The notes under the pieces were generated by a model. The model searched no databases and was not told where the DNA came from. It saw nothing but the letters and a program-made list of their open reading frames with translations. A stretch of DNA of 8,004 nucleotides, taken from positions 1 to 8,004 of the forward strand of contig CAYLZW010000265.1 of the NCBI GenBank assembly GCA_964388085.1. The letters are read 5' to 3'. The DNA comes from CAYLZW01 sp964388085 (GTDB lineage: Bacteria > Myxococcota > UBA727 > CAYLZW01). Within the stretch, counting starts at the first letter, position 1; each line of letters opens with the position of its first letter. The position numbers and the translations under genes are program-made. This document shows positions 1 to 6,014 of the stretch, piece by piece.

Positions 1-2
1 AC

Positions 3-479
3 CTCTCGTGGAAGGCGCGCGAGTACGGCGTGCCGCCGAAGTTCATCGAGCTCGCCGGCGAGATCAACGTCGAGATGCCCGAGTACGTCATCGGCAAGCT
101 GCAGGGCGCGCTCAATGAGCGCGAGAAGAGCGTCAAGGGCAGCCGCGTCCTCGTGCTCGGCCTCGCGTACAAGAAGGACATCGACGACCCGCGAGAGAGC
201 CCGGCCTTCGAGATCATCGACCACCTGCTGAAGCTCGGCGCGAATGTCAGCTACCATGACCCGCACGTCGCCAAGGCGCCGAGCATGCGCTCCTGGCCGC
301 ACCTGCCCGCCATGTCCTCGGTGCCTTTGACGGCTGACAACCTGCGCTCGTTCGACGCGGTGATGCTGATTACGGACCACACGTCAGTCGATTACGAGCT
401 GGTGGCGAAGGAGGCGACGCTCGTCGTTGACACGCGCGGTGTGTACCGGGCTGCGCGGGCCAACGTCGTCAAGGCGTGA
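3..479 (+). CDS. UDP-N-acetylhexosamine 6-dehydrogenase (WbpA/WecC-like), C-terminal part; 5' end outside window
   Basis: This is the last 158 codons of a nucleotide-sugar dehydrogenase; the frame is already open at the window edge, so the GTG at 30 is internal and not a start. The family oxidises the C6 hydroxyl of a UDP-sugar twice with NAD to give a UDP-uronic acid in the cytoplasm. The fragment begins with LSWKAREYG and FIELAGEIN, from the central helical region. It continues into the C-terminal UDP-binding domain with the typical stretch VLGLAYKKDIDDPRESPA and then YHDPHV. AYKKDIDDxRESPA is characteristic of the WbpA/WecC/TviB branch (UDP-GlcNAc or UDP-ManNAc) more than of UDP-glucose dehydrogenase; this is family knowledge. 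The family is usually about 420-440 residues, so roughly the last third is here, and the catalytic Cys lies upstream of the window. A WbpP-like epimerase follows after an inserted toxin-antitoxin pair. The gene ends 6 bp before the convergent toxin gene. The exact substrate cannot be decided. Confidence 0.9.
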   Translation, partial: LSWKAREYGVPPKFIELAGEINVEMPEYVIGKLQGALNEREKSVKGSRVLVLGLAYKKDIDDPRESPAFEIIDHLLKLGANVSYHDPHVAKAPSMRSWPHLPAMSSVPLTADNLRSFDAVMLITDHTSVDYELVAKEATLVVDTRGVYRAARANVVKA

Positions 480-485
480 TGGGAA

Positions 486-863
486 TCAGACCCGTTGCAC
501 GCGCACGCCCGGCGCCATTGCGGCGATGTCATCGGGATCGCTCGTCATGACAGTCTGATTCGAGCGGCGAGCGCAGAGAGCGACGTGCGCATCAATCACG
601 TCCTTCCTCTTCACCGCCGCCAACAGAATCCCAATCTTGCGCGCATCCTCATCGCCGAGAGAGACGACCTCGACGTTCGGCGAGCGAAGAAACGCTGCGA
701 GTCGTGCTTGACGTCTGGGATCGCGCCACGCCTGCGCCACGCATCCCGCTGGGACCCGGAGGGGAGCGTTGGCCCTCTTCGCCTCCGCTGCCAAAACCAC
801 CATGCCGCGGTCGCCGCGGTCGAGCGCGATGAGGGCACCGGTGTCGAGGACGAGCCCCTTCAC
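486..863 (-). CDS. PIN-domain ribonuclease toxin, VapC-like
   Basis: This is a 125-residue protein starting at GTG 863-861, which overlaps the antitoxin stop codon in a GTGA junction, so translation is probably coupled. It spans one whole PIN domain, the usual VapC length. Visible acidic residues are D7 in LVLDTGALIAL, D88 and D91 in KDVIDAHVALCA, and D109/D111/D112 in the TSDPDDI motif near the C-terminus. These fit a metal-dependent RNase site. Where many VapC proteins have a Glu near residue 42-44, this one reads VAQAWRD, with Gln44. I recall a PIN branch, common in actinobacteria, with a similar VPAGxxAQxWR segment, so this may be a subfamily trait and not a loss of activity. Family members inhibit growth by cleaving tRNA or rRNA when unbound by antitoxin; the RNA target here is unknown. 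The gene runs against the flanking sugar genes and converges with the dehydrogenase, leaving only 6 bp between stop codons. Confidence 0.85.
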   Translation of the reverse strand: MKGLVLDTGALIALDRGDRGMVVLAAEAKRANAPLRVPAGCVAQAWRDPRRQARLAAFLRSPNVEVVSLGDEDARKIGILLAAVKRKDVIDAHVALCARRSNQTVMTSDPDDIAAMAPGVRVQRV

Positions 864-1126
864 GCCGCGGCGCCCGAAAGGAGCTTCCAGGCATGCTCCC
901 GCTCGGCGTCTGTGATGGGACCCCCCGTGGACGCCAGGACATCATCGACGAGGCTGTCGAAGTCCGCCTCTGCAGCGAGCTGGCAGGAAATGGCGTGCTC
1001 GATCCAGGCCGACACGCTTGTTGCGCGACCTGCCGCCACCTCGTCGCGCACACGCCGCGCCAGTTCCGACGACAGCGTGATAGCTAGCTTCACCTTCGGC
1101 TTGCTCTTCGTCATACCAATCATCAT
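860..1126 (-). CDS. Ribbon-helix-helix antitoxin partner of the PIN toxin
   Basis: This is an 88-residue small protein immediately upstream of the PIN toxin, in the usual antitoxin-first order with a 4-bp overlap. Residues about 11-20 (KVKLAITLSS) look like the DNA-binding beta strand of an RHH/CopG-like fold. Two helices follow: ELARRVRDEVAAG and, after ATS, VSAWIEHAISCQLA. The acidic C-terminus contains GGPITDAEREHAWKLL, which resembles the toxin-neutralising tail of antitoxins that accompany PIN toxins of this type. The start is ambiguous. ATGs lie at 1126-1124, 1123-1121 and 1114-1112, and no strong Shine-Dalgarno sequence favours one; a GAGAG just upstream is nearest. The sequence GTATGA occurs at both the first and third ATG, 12 bp apart. 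The longest reading is given; starting at the third ATG would give 84 residues, still with the whole RHH. Autoregulation by binding near its own start would be expected from the family but no operator is proven. Confidence 0.82.
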   Translation of the reverse strand: MMIGMTKSKPKVKLAITLSSELARRVRDEVAAGRATSVSAWIEHAISCQLAAEADFDSLVDDVLASTGGPITDAEREHAWKLLSGAAA

Positions 1127-1161
1127 ACTCTCGAGCCGTCACGGCCGCAAGGAGCCCTGAA
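1127..1161. promoter_or_regulatory. Divergent start region between antitoxin gene and epimerase, with epimerase RBS
   Basis: Only 35 bp separate the divergent antitoxin and epimerase starts. AAGGAG at 1149-1154 lies 7 bp before the GTG at 1162 and sets the epimerase start. A promoter for the toxin-antitoxin pair would have to sit here or inside the first codons of the epimerase. A short palindrome CTCGAG lies at about 1130-1135. The stretch running into the antitoxin start (about 1108-1132) is noticeably richer in A and T than its surroundings. No clear -35/-10 pair is recognisable. Confidence 0.5.
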
Positions 1162-2109
1162 GTGCCGATCCCCGACTTTCAGAACGTGCCCGTCCTCGTC
1201 ACCGGTGGCGCTGGCTTCATCGGCTCCCACCTTGTGGACGCGCTGCTGGAGCGGGGCGCCAACGTGCGCGTGCTCGACAACCTCTCATCCGGCCGGCGGG
1301 AGAACCTCGCGCACTGCCAGGACAAGGTCGATCTGCGCGTCGTGGACCTGCGGGATCTGGACGCGTGCAAGAGCGCTTGTGAGGGCGTCAGCTATGTCTT
1401 CCACCAGGCCGCGCTCGGCTCCGTGCCGCGCTCGTTGAAAGATCCGGCGACGTCGTTGGCCGTCAATGTCTCCGGCACCGCCAATATATTCACCGCTGCC
1501 CGCGACGCTGGCGTGAAACGAGTGGTCTATGCCTCGTCATCGAGCGTGTACGGGGACAGCCCGACGCTGCCGAAGCGCGAAGGGAACGAGGGCAACCCGC
1601 TCTCGCCCTACGCGCTCTCGAAGTGGATGAACGAGGAGCTCGCCGGCAACTTCACCCGCTGCTTCGACATGCAGCTCGTCGGGCTGCGCTACTTCAACAT
1701 CTATGGACCTCGTCAGAGCCCCGAGGGACCGTACGCTGCCGTGATTCCGCTGTTCTTCGAGGCCTGCCGGCGGGGAGAGGCGCCCATCATCAACGGCGAC
1801 GGCGAGCAGAGCCGCGACTTCACCTTCGTCGCCGACGCCGTGCGCGCGAACCTGCTCGCGTCCGGCGCTCCTGACGAGGCCTGTGGCACCGCCTACAACA
1901 TCGGCGCCAACGGTCGCACGACGGTGAACGAGCTCGCGCGCCTCATCGCCGAGGTCTGCGGCGCCAACGTGACGCCAGTGCATCGGGCCGACCGCCCCGG
2001 CGACGTGAAGCACTCGAACGCGGACACGTCGAAGGCCGAGGCCGCGTTCGGCTACAAGCCCGAGATCGTGCTCGCGGAGGGCATCAAGCGCACGCACGCG
2101 GCGGGCTGA
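1162..2109 (+). CDS. NAD-dependent UDP-sugar epimerase, WbpP-like (UDP-GlcNAc/GlcNAcA 4-epimerase)
   Basis: This is a 315-residue extended short-chain dehydrogenase/reductase, full length for the family. The Rossmann nucleotide-binding motif TGGAGFIG is at residues 14-21, with the NAD-contacting DN at 39-40. HQAALGSVPRS (from H81) is a hallmark of the WbpP-type UDP-N-acetylhexosamine 4-epimerases. The catalytic triad region is visible as ASSSSVYG (124-131) and YALSK with Y150 and K154. Downstream GLRYFNIYGPRQ and INGDGEQSRDF are typical substrate-domain motifs. The enzyme interconverts UDP-GlcNAc with UDP-GalNAc, or their uronic acids, through a 4-keto intermediate in the cytoplasm. With the upstream dehydrogenase it would make UDP-N-acetylhexosaminuronic acid for a surface polymer; the exact substrate is inferred from family resemblance. 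The start is GTG at 1162, supported by AAGGAG 7 bp upstream. The nucleotidyltransferase gene begins at the base after its stop, suggesting one operon. Confidence 0.9.
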   Translation: MPIPDFQNVPVLVTGGAGFIGSHLVDALLERGANVRVLDNLSSGRRENLAHCQDKVDLRVVDLRDLDACKSACEGVSYVFHQAALGSVPRSLKDPATSLAVNVSGTANIFTAARDAGVKRVVYASSSSVYGDSPTLPKREGNEGNPLSPYALSKWMNEELAGNFTRCFDMQLVGLRYFNIYGPRQSPEGPYAAVIPLFFEACRRGEAPIINGDGEQSRDFTFVADAVRANLLASGAPDEACGTAYNIGANGRTTVNELARLIAEVCGANVTPVHRADRPGDVKHSNADTSKAEAAFGYKPEIVLAEGIKRTHAAG

Positions 2110-3222
2110 ATGCGAACGCGAACGCGGCGGCGCCGGAGCGGCGTCGACCGGAGGCTGGACTCGATCGTCGACGCTGCGCTCGTTACGGGCGCGGCGTTGT
2201 CGTCTGTGGACCTGCAGGCTCGTCGGCCGCTGGCCGCTGCTTCGCTCACGTCCCCCACGGACGTACAGCGCGCGCTCGCGAAGGCGGAAGCGCTCCGCGT
2301 GGACGCGCTCGTCGCGCGCGGGCTCCGCTCCGTGGGTGTCCCGGAGCTCATGCTGGGCAGCGCCGCCCGCGAGCAGAGCGCGCTCGCTGCCTCCATCGCC
2401 CTGCACGCTTTCCGCGAGCGGCTCTCGGCGGCCTTGCACGAGCACGGCGTCCGTCACGCCTACCTGAAAGGCACCCTCAGCGACGCGCTGTTTTGGAGCG
2501 GGCGCGGCGTCCGCGGCGTCACGGACATCGACCTCTTGATCGCGCGCGGCGACGAGCCTGCAGCCACGGCGGCGCTCGAGTCGCTGCGCTTTCGACGGGC
2601 CGCGCGCGTCGGCCCCGTCACGGACGCGGCGAGCCAGGAGCGCCTCTTCGGCGGCAAGGCGCACGGCAAGTCGCTCGACGTCGATCTGCACGTCGGTGTC
2701 ACGCGCGAGCCGCCCTATCGCGATCCGGGCCCCGCCATCCTCGCGCGCAGCGTCGTGCACGAGACGCCGCTCGGGCGGATACCGGGCCCGACGCCGGAAG
2801 ACGCGATCCTGCAGGCGACGCTGAACCTCGCCGCGGCCAAGTTCTTCTCCGGCCGCGCGAAGCTGCTGCTCGACGCTGCCTGCTACTGCGCGCGCTTCCC
2901 CATCGCCTACGACCTGCTCGTCGAGCGCGCGCTGCGGGCCAGAGCCGGCTGGGCGCTGTGGGCGCTGCTCTCCCTCGTCGAGGAGCGCTTCGACGTGGGC
3001 GTTCCGGCCGATGTGCTGTCCGTCCTCGAGCCGAGCCCTTCGCGCGCGGTCCTGGCGCGCAGATTGGCGGGCGTGGGCTGCCAGCCTCGCGTGCCGACCT
3101 CCCGGCCCGGGCGTGTATTGGTCGAGTGGCCCCTCGTGCAGCGTCCGCTGTGGCCGGCCGAGATCGCGCTGCGCTGGGCGAGCTGGCGGCTGCGTGACGT
3201 CGTCGAGACTGTGCGGAACTAG
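2110..3222 (+). CDS. Uncharacterised nucleotidyltransferase family protein (NTP_transf_5/PF14907 type)
   Basis: This is a 370-residue soluble protein whose ATG follows directly on the epimerase stop (TGAATG), so it is probably translated by coupling; no convincing RBS is present. The core matches the polymerase-beta-like nucleotidyltransferase pattern. YLKGTLSDALFW (residues 118-129) is followed by VTDIDLLIARGD with D139 and D141 as the probable metal-binding pair. A likely third acidic residue lies in LDVDLHV (D190 or D192). The LKG...DIDLL...DvDLH order is what I know from PF14907, a family often found in exopolysaccharide and natural-product clusters without an established reaction. The C-terminal half is mainly helical by eye, with no membrane segment. 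The first 15 residues are very Arg-rich (MRTRTRRRRSG), so the true start could be further in, for example at a GTG codon. A role in transferring a nucleotide or modifying a sugar or lipid carrier in the polysaccharide pathway is conceivable but unsupported beyond neighbourhood. Confidence 0.75.
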   Translation: MRTRTRRRRSGVDRRLDSIVDAALVTGAALSSVDLQARRPLAAASLTSPTDVQRALAKAEALRVDALVARGLRSVGVPELMLGSAAREQSALAASIALHAFRERLSAALHEHGVRHAYLKGTLSDALFWSGRGVRGVTDIDLLIARGDEPAATAALESLRFRRAARVGPVTDAASQERLFGGKAHGKSLDVDLHVGVTREPPYRDPGPAILARSVVHETPLGRIPGPTPEDAILQATLNLAAAKFFSGRAKLLLDAACYCARFPIAYDLLVERALRARAGWALWALLSLVEERFDVGVPADVLSVLEPSPSRAVLARRLAGVGCQPRVPTSRPGRVLVEWPLVQRPLWPAEIALRWASWRLRDVVETVRN

Positions 3223-3281
3223 AAGTCACAGAAACACAATTCGCGTAGCGCTTGCGCGAGATTCTGCGCTTTGCGTAGAGC
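3223..3281. other. Convergent intergenic spacer with imperfect direct repeat; no strong terminator
   Basis: This 59-bp spacer lies between two convergent genes and would be expected to end both transcripts. It starts with an AT-richer stretch (AAGTCACAGAAACACAATT), unusual for this window. It then has GCGTAGCGCT at 3243-3252 and GCGTAGAGCT at 3273-3282, a 9-of-10 direct repeat 30 bp apart. Weak pairing is possible, AGCGC at 3247-3251 with GCGCT at 3266-3270 across a 14-nt loop. There is no GC-rich stem followed by a T run, so I do not call an intrinsic terminator. Confidence 0.45.
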
Positions 3282-5846
3282 TCAGTCGCCCTCGGCATCG
3301 CGGCTACGCTCCATGATGCCGCGTAGGCGGTTCTCCCGCTTCGCCTGATCCGCCCGCGCCACCTCGTCGGCGAGCTTCTGCACCTGACGATTGTCCTTCG
3401 AAAGGGCACGAGCGCGAGAGAGCGTGCGCTCGGCCTCGGCGACGAGACCCAGCTTCAGCTCGAGGTGGCCTTGCGCGAGGGCGGCGCGCAGGTCCTTTGG
3501 CTTTCGGCGCGAGACGCGGCGCCAGCGGTCGAGGGCCTCGGCGTTCTCGCCCAGCGCTGTGAGCAGGGTCGCTTCCTGGCGATCGAGCCAATCGCGATCC
3601 CTCGGCTCGCGCAAATAGCGTCGCAGGTGCTCGAGGATGTCGCGCGCCTCCTCGCGGTCCTCGAGGCTGAGGGCGATGTGAAAGCGCCACTTCTGGAGCG
3701 GGACCGGGTTCTTCGCCGCCCGCGCGACGGTGTCGCTGGCCTCGAGCGCCTGCTCGGCACCGCGCAGGAACGCGTCCGCCTGCGCATACAAGGACGCCAG
3801 CTCACCGTCGGCAGGCTTGTCCCCGAGCCGCAGCTTGATTCGCTCCTGGGCGGCGGCGGCGTCTTCGCGGCGAAGCGCGGCCTTCACCCATTCGATCCAG
3901 ACCGCGTCCTCGGCGCCCGCCATTTGGGCCGCGTCGCCGTAGCAGGCGTCGGCGTCGTCATTGCGCTGCTCGCCGACGAGCCCGCGGCAGACGGCGGCGA
4001 CGGCGCTGGGTTCAGCGGGCACGGCCCTTCGTCGCAGCGCGACGTCCTTTGTGCGCGCGGCGACCTCCTTCAACAGGGCGGCCTTGGGCTCACCGGACTG
4101 CCAGGCGAGGCGGTACTCGAGCAGCGCCTGGTCGAGGTAGCCGAGCGCGGCCAACGCCCTCGCGGCCTCGACGTGCGCGCCCGGGTGCGCCGGCCAGAGG
4201 ATGAGGGCGCGGTTGGCCCACGAGAGCGCGCCTTTGAGATCGCGCCGCTCGCGCGCCACGGCGGCGAGCCCGTAGGCGTAATGCGAATCAGACGGGTGGC
4301 GCGCGACGGCACGCAGCAAGAGCGCCCTTCGCGTGTCGCCGCTCGCCTCCGCGAGCTTCCGGTCGGTCTGGATGCGCTGGTCGGCGACCGCCATGGACGC
4401 GGTGCCTAGCGCGATGAGCGCCAGCACGACGACGGCGGGCATCGCGAATGTGCGGCGGACGCGCACGGCGGTCTCGTCCGCGGACAGGAGCGCGGCCGCG
4501 CAAGTGCCGAGCGCGAAGGCCGCGAGCAGGACGCCGAAGCCCTGCTCGAGGCTGAAGTCGACGAGGTCGCCGACGACGAGGAAGCCGAGGGTGGCGAGGC
4601 CCGGGACGACGGCGGGGCGGGACGAGCGCGCGAGCAGCGCCGCCACCACGCCGAGGGCCGAGAGCAGCAGCAGCCCGCCGAGCACGACGCCGTGGTCGAC
4701 GAGCACCTGCAGCAGCAGGTTCTCCGGGTGCGAGATCGACGCGGGCTCCCAGAGGTCACCCGGCTGCAGCGTCGGAGGCAGCGCGCTCTGGAACGCGTTG
4801 TTGCCCGCGCCCGCGCGCCAGTACTCCTTCACCGCCTCGAGGGCGGGCCGGTAGAGCACGAACTTGCCCTGCGCGTGGGGGTCGCCGGCCTCGGCGGGGA
4901 AGAGCTGTTCGAGCACCTCTTTGCCCGCCATGAGCAGCGCGCCCGCGAGCCCGAGCCCGACGAGCTGCACGACGAGGAGCGCGCGCGGGGGGAGCCGTCG
5001 TCGGGGGGGCGCCTTGGGATCCATCTGCTCCGCGCGACGCGCGCGCGCGGTCAACCACAGCAGGGCGCCGAAGGCAGCGACGTAAGCGAGCGTGCCGCCG
5101 CGGGAGGGAATGAGCAGCGTGCACAGGCCGAGCAGGCCGCCCACGACGGCGAACGCCGCCGCAGTGGGCCGCGCGCGCGCGAGGAAGGCGCGCCCGACGA
5201 GCAGCAGCGAGAAGGCGCCGAAGGCTCGCGCCGCGTGGTTCGGGTTGATGAGCGGCGACGCGAACACGCCGCCGTAGCCGCGCAGGACGCCGTAGATGTC
5301 GTTCAGCGACAACAACCAATGGCCGACGCTGATGAGCGCGAGCGCGGCCCCGAACGCGAGCAGCACGAGGAACGCCAGCCGCCGGCCCTCGCGCGCACGG
5401 CAGCGATCGGCGACGACGACGAAGACGCACAGGGCCGTAGAGAGCCGCAAGGCCGCGAAGGCGGTCTCGGGCGGATCGACGCTGAGCACCGCGCGCACCA
5501 GCCCGCGCACCTCGTCGGGCAAGGCCGCCGTGACGAACAGCACCCGCTCGGTGCCGCCGGGGTTCAGCAGCTCCCGCAGGAACACGGGCAGCGGCGTCAG
5601 CTCGAACAGCGTCAGCACGAGCCCGACGACGACCGGCAGGCACAGCCACGAGGTGAGCACCGGCCGGCGGCGCAGCCAGCGATCGAGCGCGTGCACGCCG
5701 AGCCCGACGTGCGCGAGGCCGGCGGCGGCGGCCATCCAGGGCGCGTGGACGGCGCCGAACGCGAGGGTCGCCAGCCCGACGCTGCCGATGACGAGCACCA
5801 GCGCGGCGTTTCCGACGACGGGGGAGGCTCGCTTGACCAGCGGCAT
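3282..5846 (-). CDS. O-antigen ligase/polymerase family membrane protein with C-terminal TPR region
   Basis: This is an 854-residue protein. The N-terminal ~487 residues are strongly hydrophobic, with about ten or more membrane segments. INPNHAAR (N201-H204) and PSRGG (S248-G251) are typical of the Wzy_C/O-antigen ligase family. A large extracytoplasmic loop follows with YRPALEAVKEYWRAGAGNN (GAGNN at 346-350) and SHPENLLLQ (H373), matching the conserved loop of WaaL/Wzy enzymes. After the last membrane segment (about 465-487), residues ~490-840 are amphipathic helices with TPR character, for example ALSWANRALILWP, ALLEYRLAW and EALDRWRRVSRRKP. Family members join or polymerise lipid-linked glycans outside the inner membrane; ligase and polymerase cannot be told apart by sequence. 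The start ATG at 5846-5844 precedes the first membrane helix and lacks a clear RBS. The frame stays open upstream to about 7004, but that part is antisense to cysQ and cysC and reads as low-complexity Arg/Ala-rich sequence, so it was excluded. The gene converges with the nucleotidyltransferase and diverges from cysQ. Confidence 0.87.
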   Translation of the reverse strand: MPLVKRASPVVGNAALVLVIGSVGLATLAFGAVHAPWMAAAAGLAHVGLGVHALDRWLRRRPVLTSWLCLPVVVGLVLTLFELTPLPVFLRELLNPGGTERVLFVTAALPDEVRGLVRAVLSVDPPETAFAALRLSTALCVFVVVADRCRAREGRRLAFLVLLAFGAALALISVGHWLLSLNDIYGVLRGYGGVFASPLINPNHAARAFGAFSLLLVGRAFLARARPTAAAFAVVGGLLGLCTLLIPSRGGTLAYVAAFGALLWLTARARRAEQMDPKAPPRRRLPPRALLVVQLVGLGLAGALLMAGKEVLEQLFPAEAGDPHAQGKFVLYRPALEAVKEYWRAGAGNNAFQSALPPTLQPGDLWEPASISHPENLLLQVLVDHGVVLGGLLLLSALGVVAALLARSSRPAVVPGLATLGFLVVGDLVDFSLEQGFGVLLAAFALGTCAAALLSADETAVRVRRTFAMPAVVVLALIALGTASMAVADQRIQTDRKLAEASGDTRRALLLRAVARHPSDSHYAYGLAAVARERRDLKGALSWANRALILWPAHPGAHVEAARALAALGYLDQALLEYRLAWQSGEPKAALLKEVAARTKDVALRRRAVPAEPSAVAAVCRGLVGEQRNDDADACYGDAAQMAGAEDAVWIEWVKAALRREDAAAAQERIKLRLGDKPADGELASLYAQADAFLRGAEQALEASDTVARAAKNPVPLQKWRFHIALSLEDREEARDILEHLRRYLREPRDRDWLDRQEATLLTALGENAEALDRWRRVSRRKPKDLRAALAQGHLELKLGLVAEAERTLSRARALSKDNRQVQKLADEVARADQAKRENRLRGIMERSRDAEGD

Positions 5847-6014
5847 GCAGCCGTAGGGGTACCCCGCCCGCCGGCGGAAGAGAATGGTCCTGTTCGCGTC
5901 GTGCCGGCGTCGAACGGCGGGGGGTGCCGTCGTCCTCCAGGCCGGCTGCCCTCGGCGAAAGGCGTCGAGCGTCGTCGTTGGCTCTGCTATGCGATCGCGG
6001 GACGTGAACGCACC
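5847..6014. promoter_or_regulatory. Divergent intergenic region between the ligase/polymerase gene and cysQ
   Basis: This 168-bp region must carry promoters for both divergent units. No consensus sigma-70 boxes are convincing. The best candidate toward cysQ is an extended -10-like TGCTATGCG near 5985-5993, without a recognisable -35. An octamer palindrome GCGATCGC follows at 5991-5998. On the ligase side two 10-bp palindromes lie 10-31 bp before the ATG and are listed separately. No small gene or RNA is evident. Confidence 0.4.
5856..5877. repeat. Two adjacent perfect 10-bp palindromes upstream of the ligase/polymerase gene
   Basis: GGGGTACCCC occupies 5856-5865 and CCGCCGGCGG occupies 5868-5877, so the centres are 12 bp apart. 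Both lie just upstream of the ATG at 5846. They could be operator half-sites or form stems in the mRNA leader. In GC-rich DNA such palindromes also arise by chance, so function is only a possibility. Confidence 0.35.

Noticed and set aside
495..1160. 221-codon plus-strand frame across the toxin-antitoxin pair
   Set aside because: The minus-strand RHH and PIN proteins have recognisable motifs and a classic overlapping arrangement; the plus-strand reading has none.
1537..2760. 407-codon minus-strand frame across the epimerase and nucleotidyltransferase
   Set aside because: It is opposite two genes with conserved motifs, has an Arg/Ala/Val-rich composition with no recognisable fold, and is explained by GC-rich codon bias leaving the antisense frame open.
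3243..3272. Possible intrinsic terminator in the convergent spacer
   Set aside because: The pairing is only 4-5 bp with a large loop and there is no T tract on either strand.
3465..4409. 314-codon plus-strand frame opposite the TPR region
   Set aside because: It is the antisense shadow of the TPR-like helical repeats; the minus frame continues from a clear membrane domain.
5979..5993. Possible sigma-70 promoter before cysQ (TTGGCT and TATGCG)
   Set aside because: The two elements are only about 3 bp apart, so they cannot be a -35/-10 pair. Only a weak extended -10 remains, mentioned in the intergenic entry.
4692..6014. Long plus-strand frame leading into cysQ, giving a 701-residue protein
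   Set aside because: The first 441 codons are antisense to the ligase/polymerase gene and give a Gln/Arg/Glu-rich sequence without domains. CysQ homology begins at the ATG at 6015.
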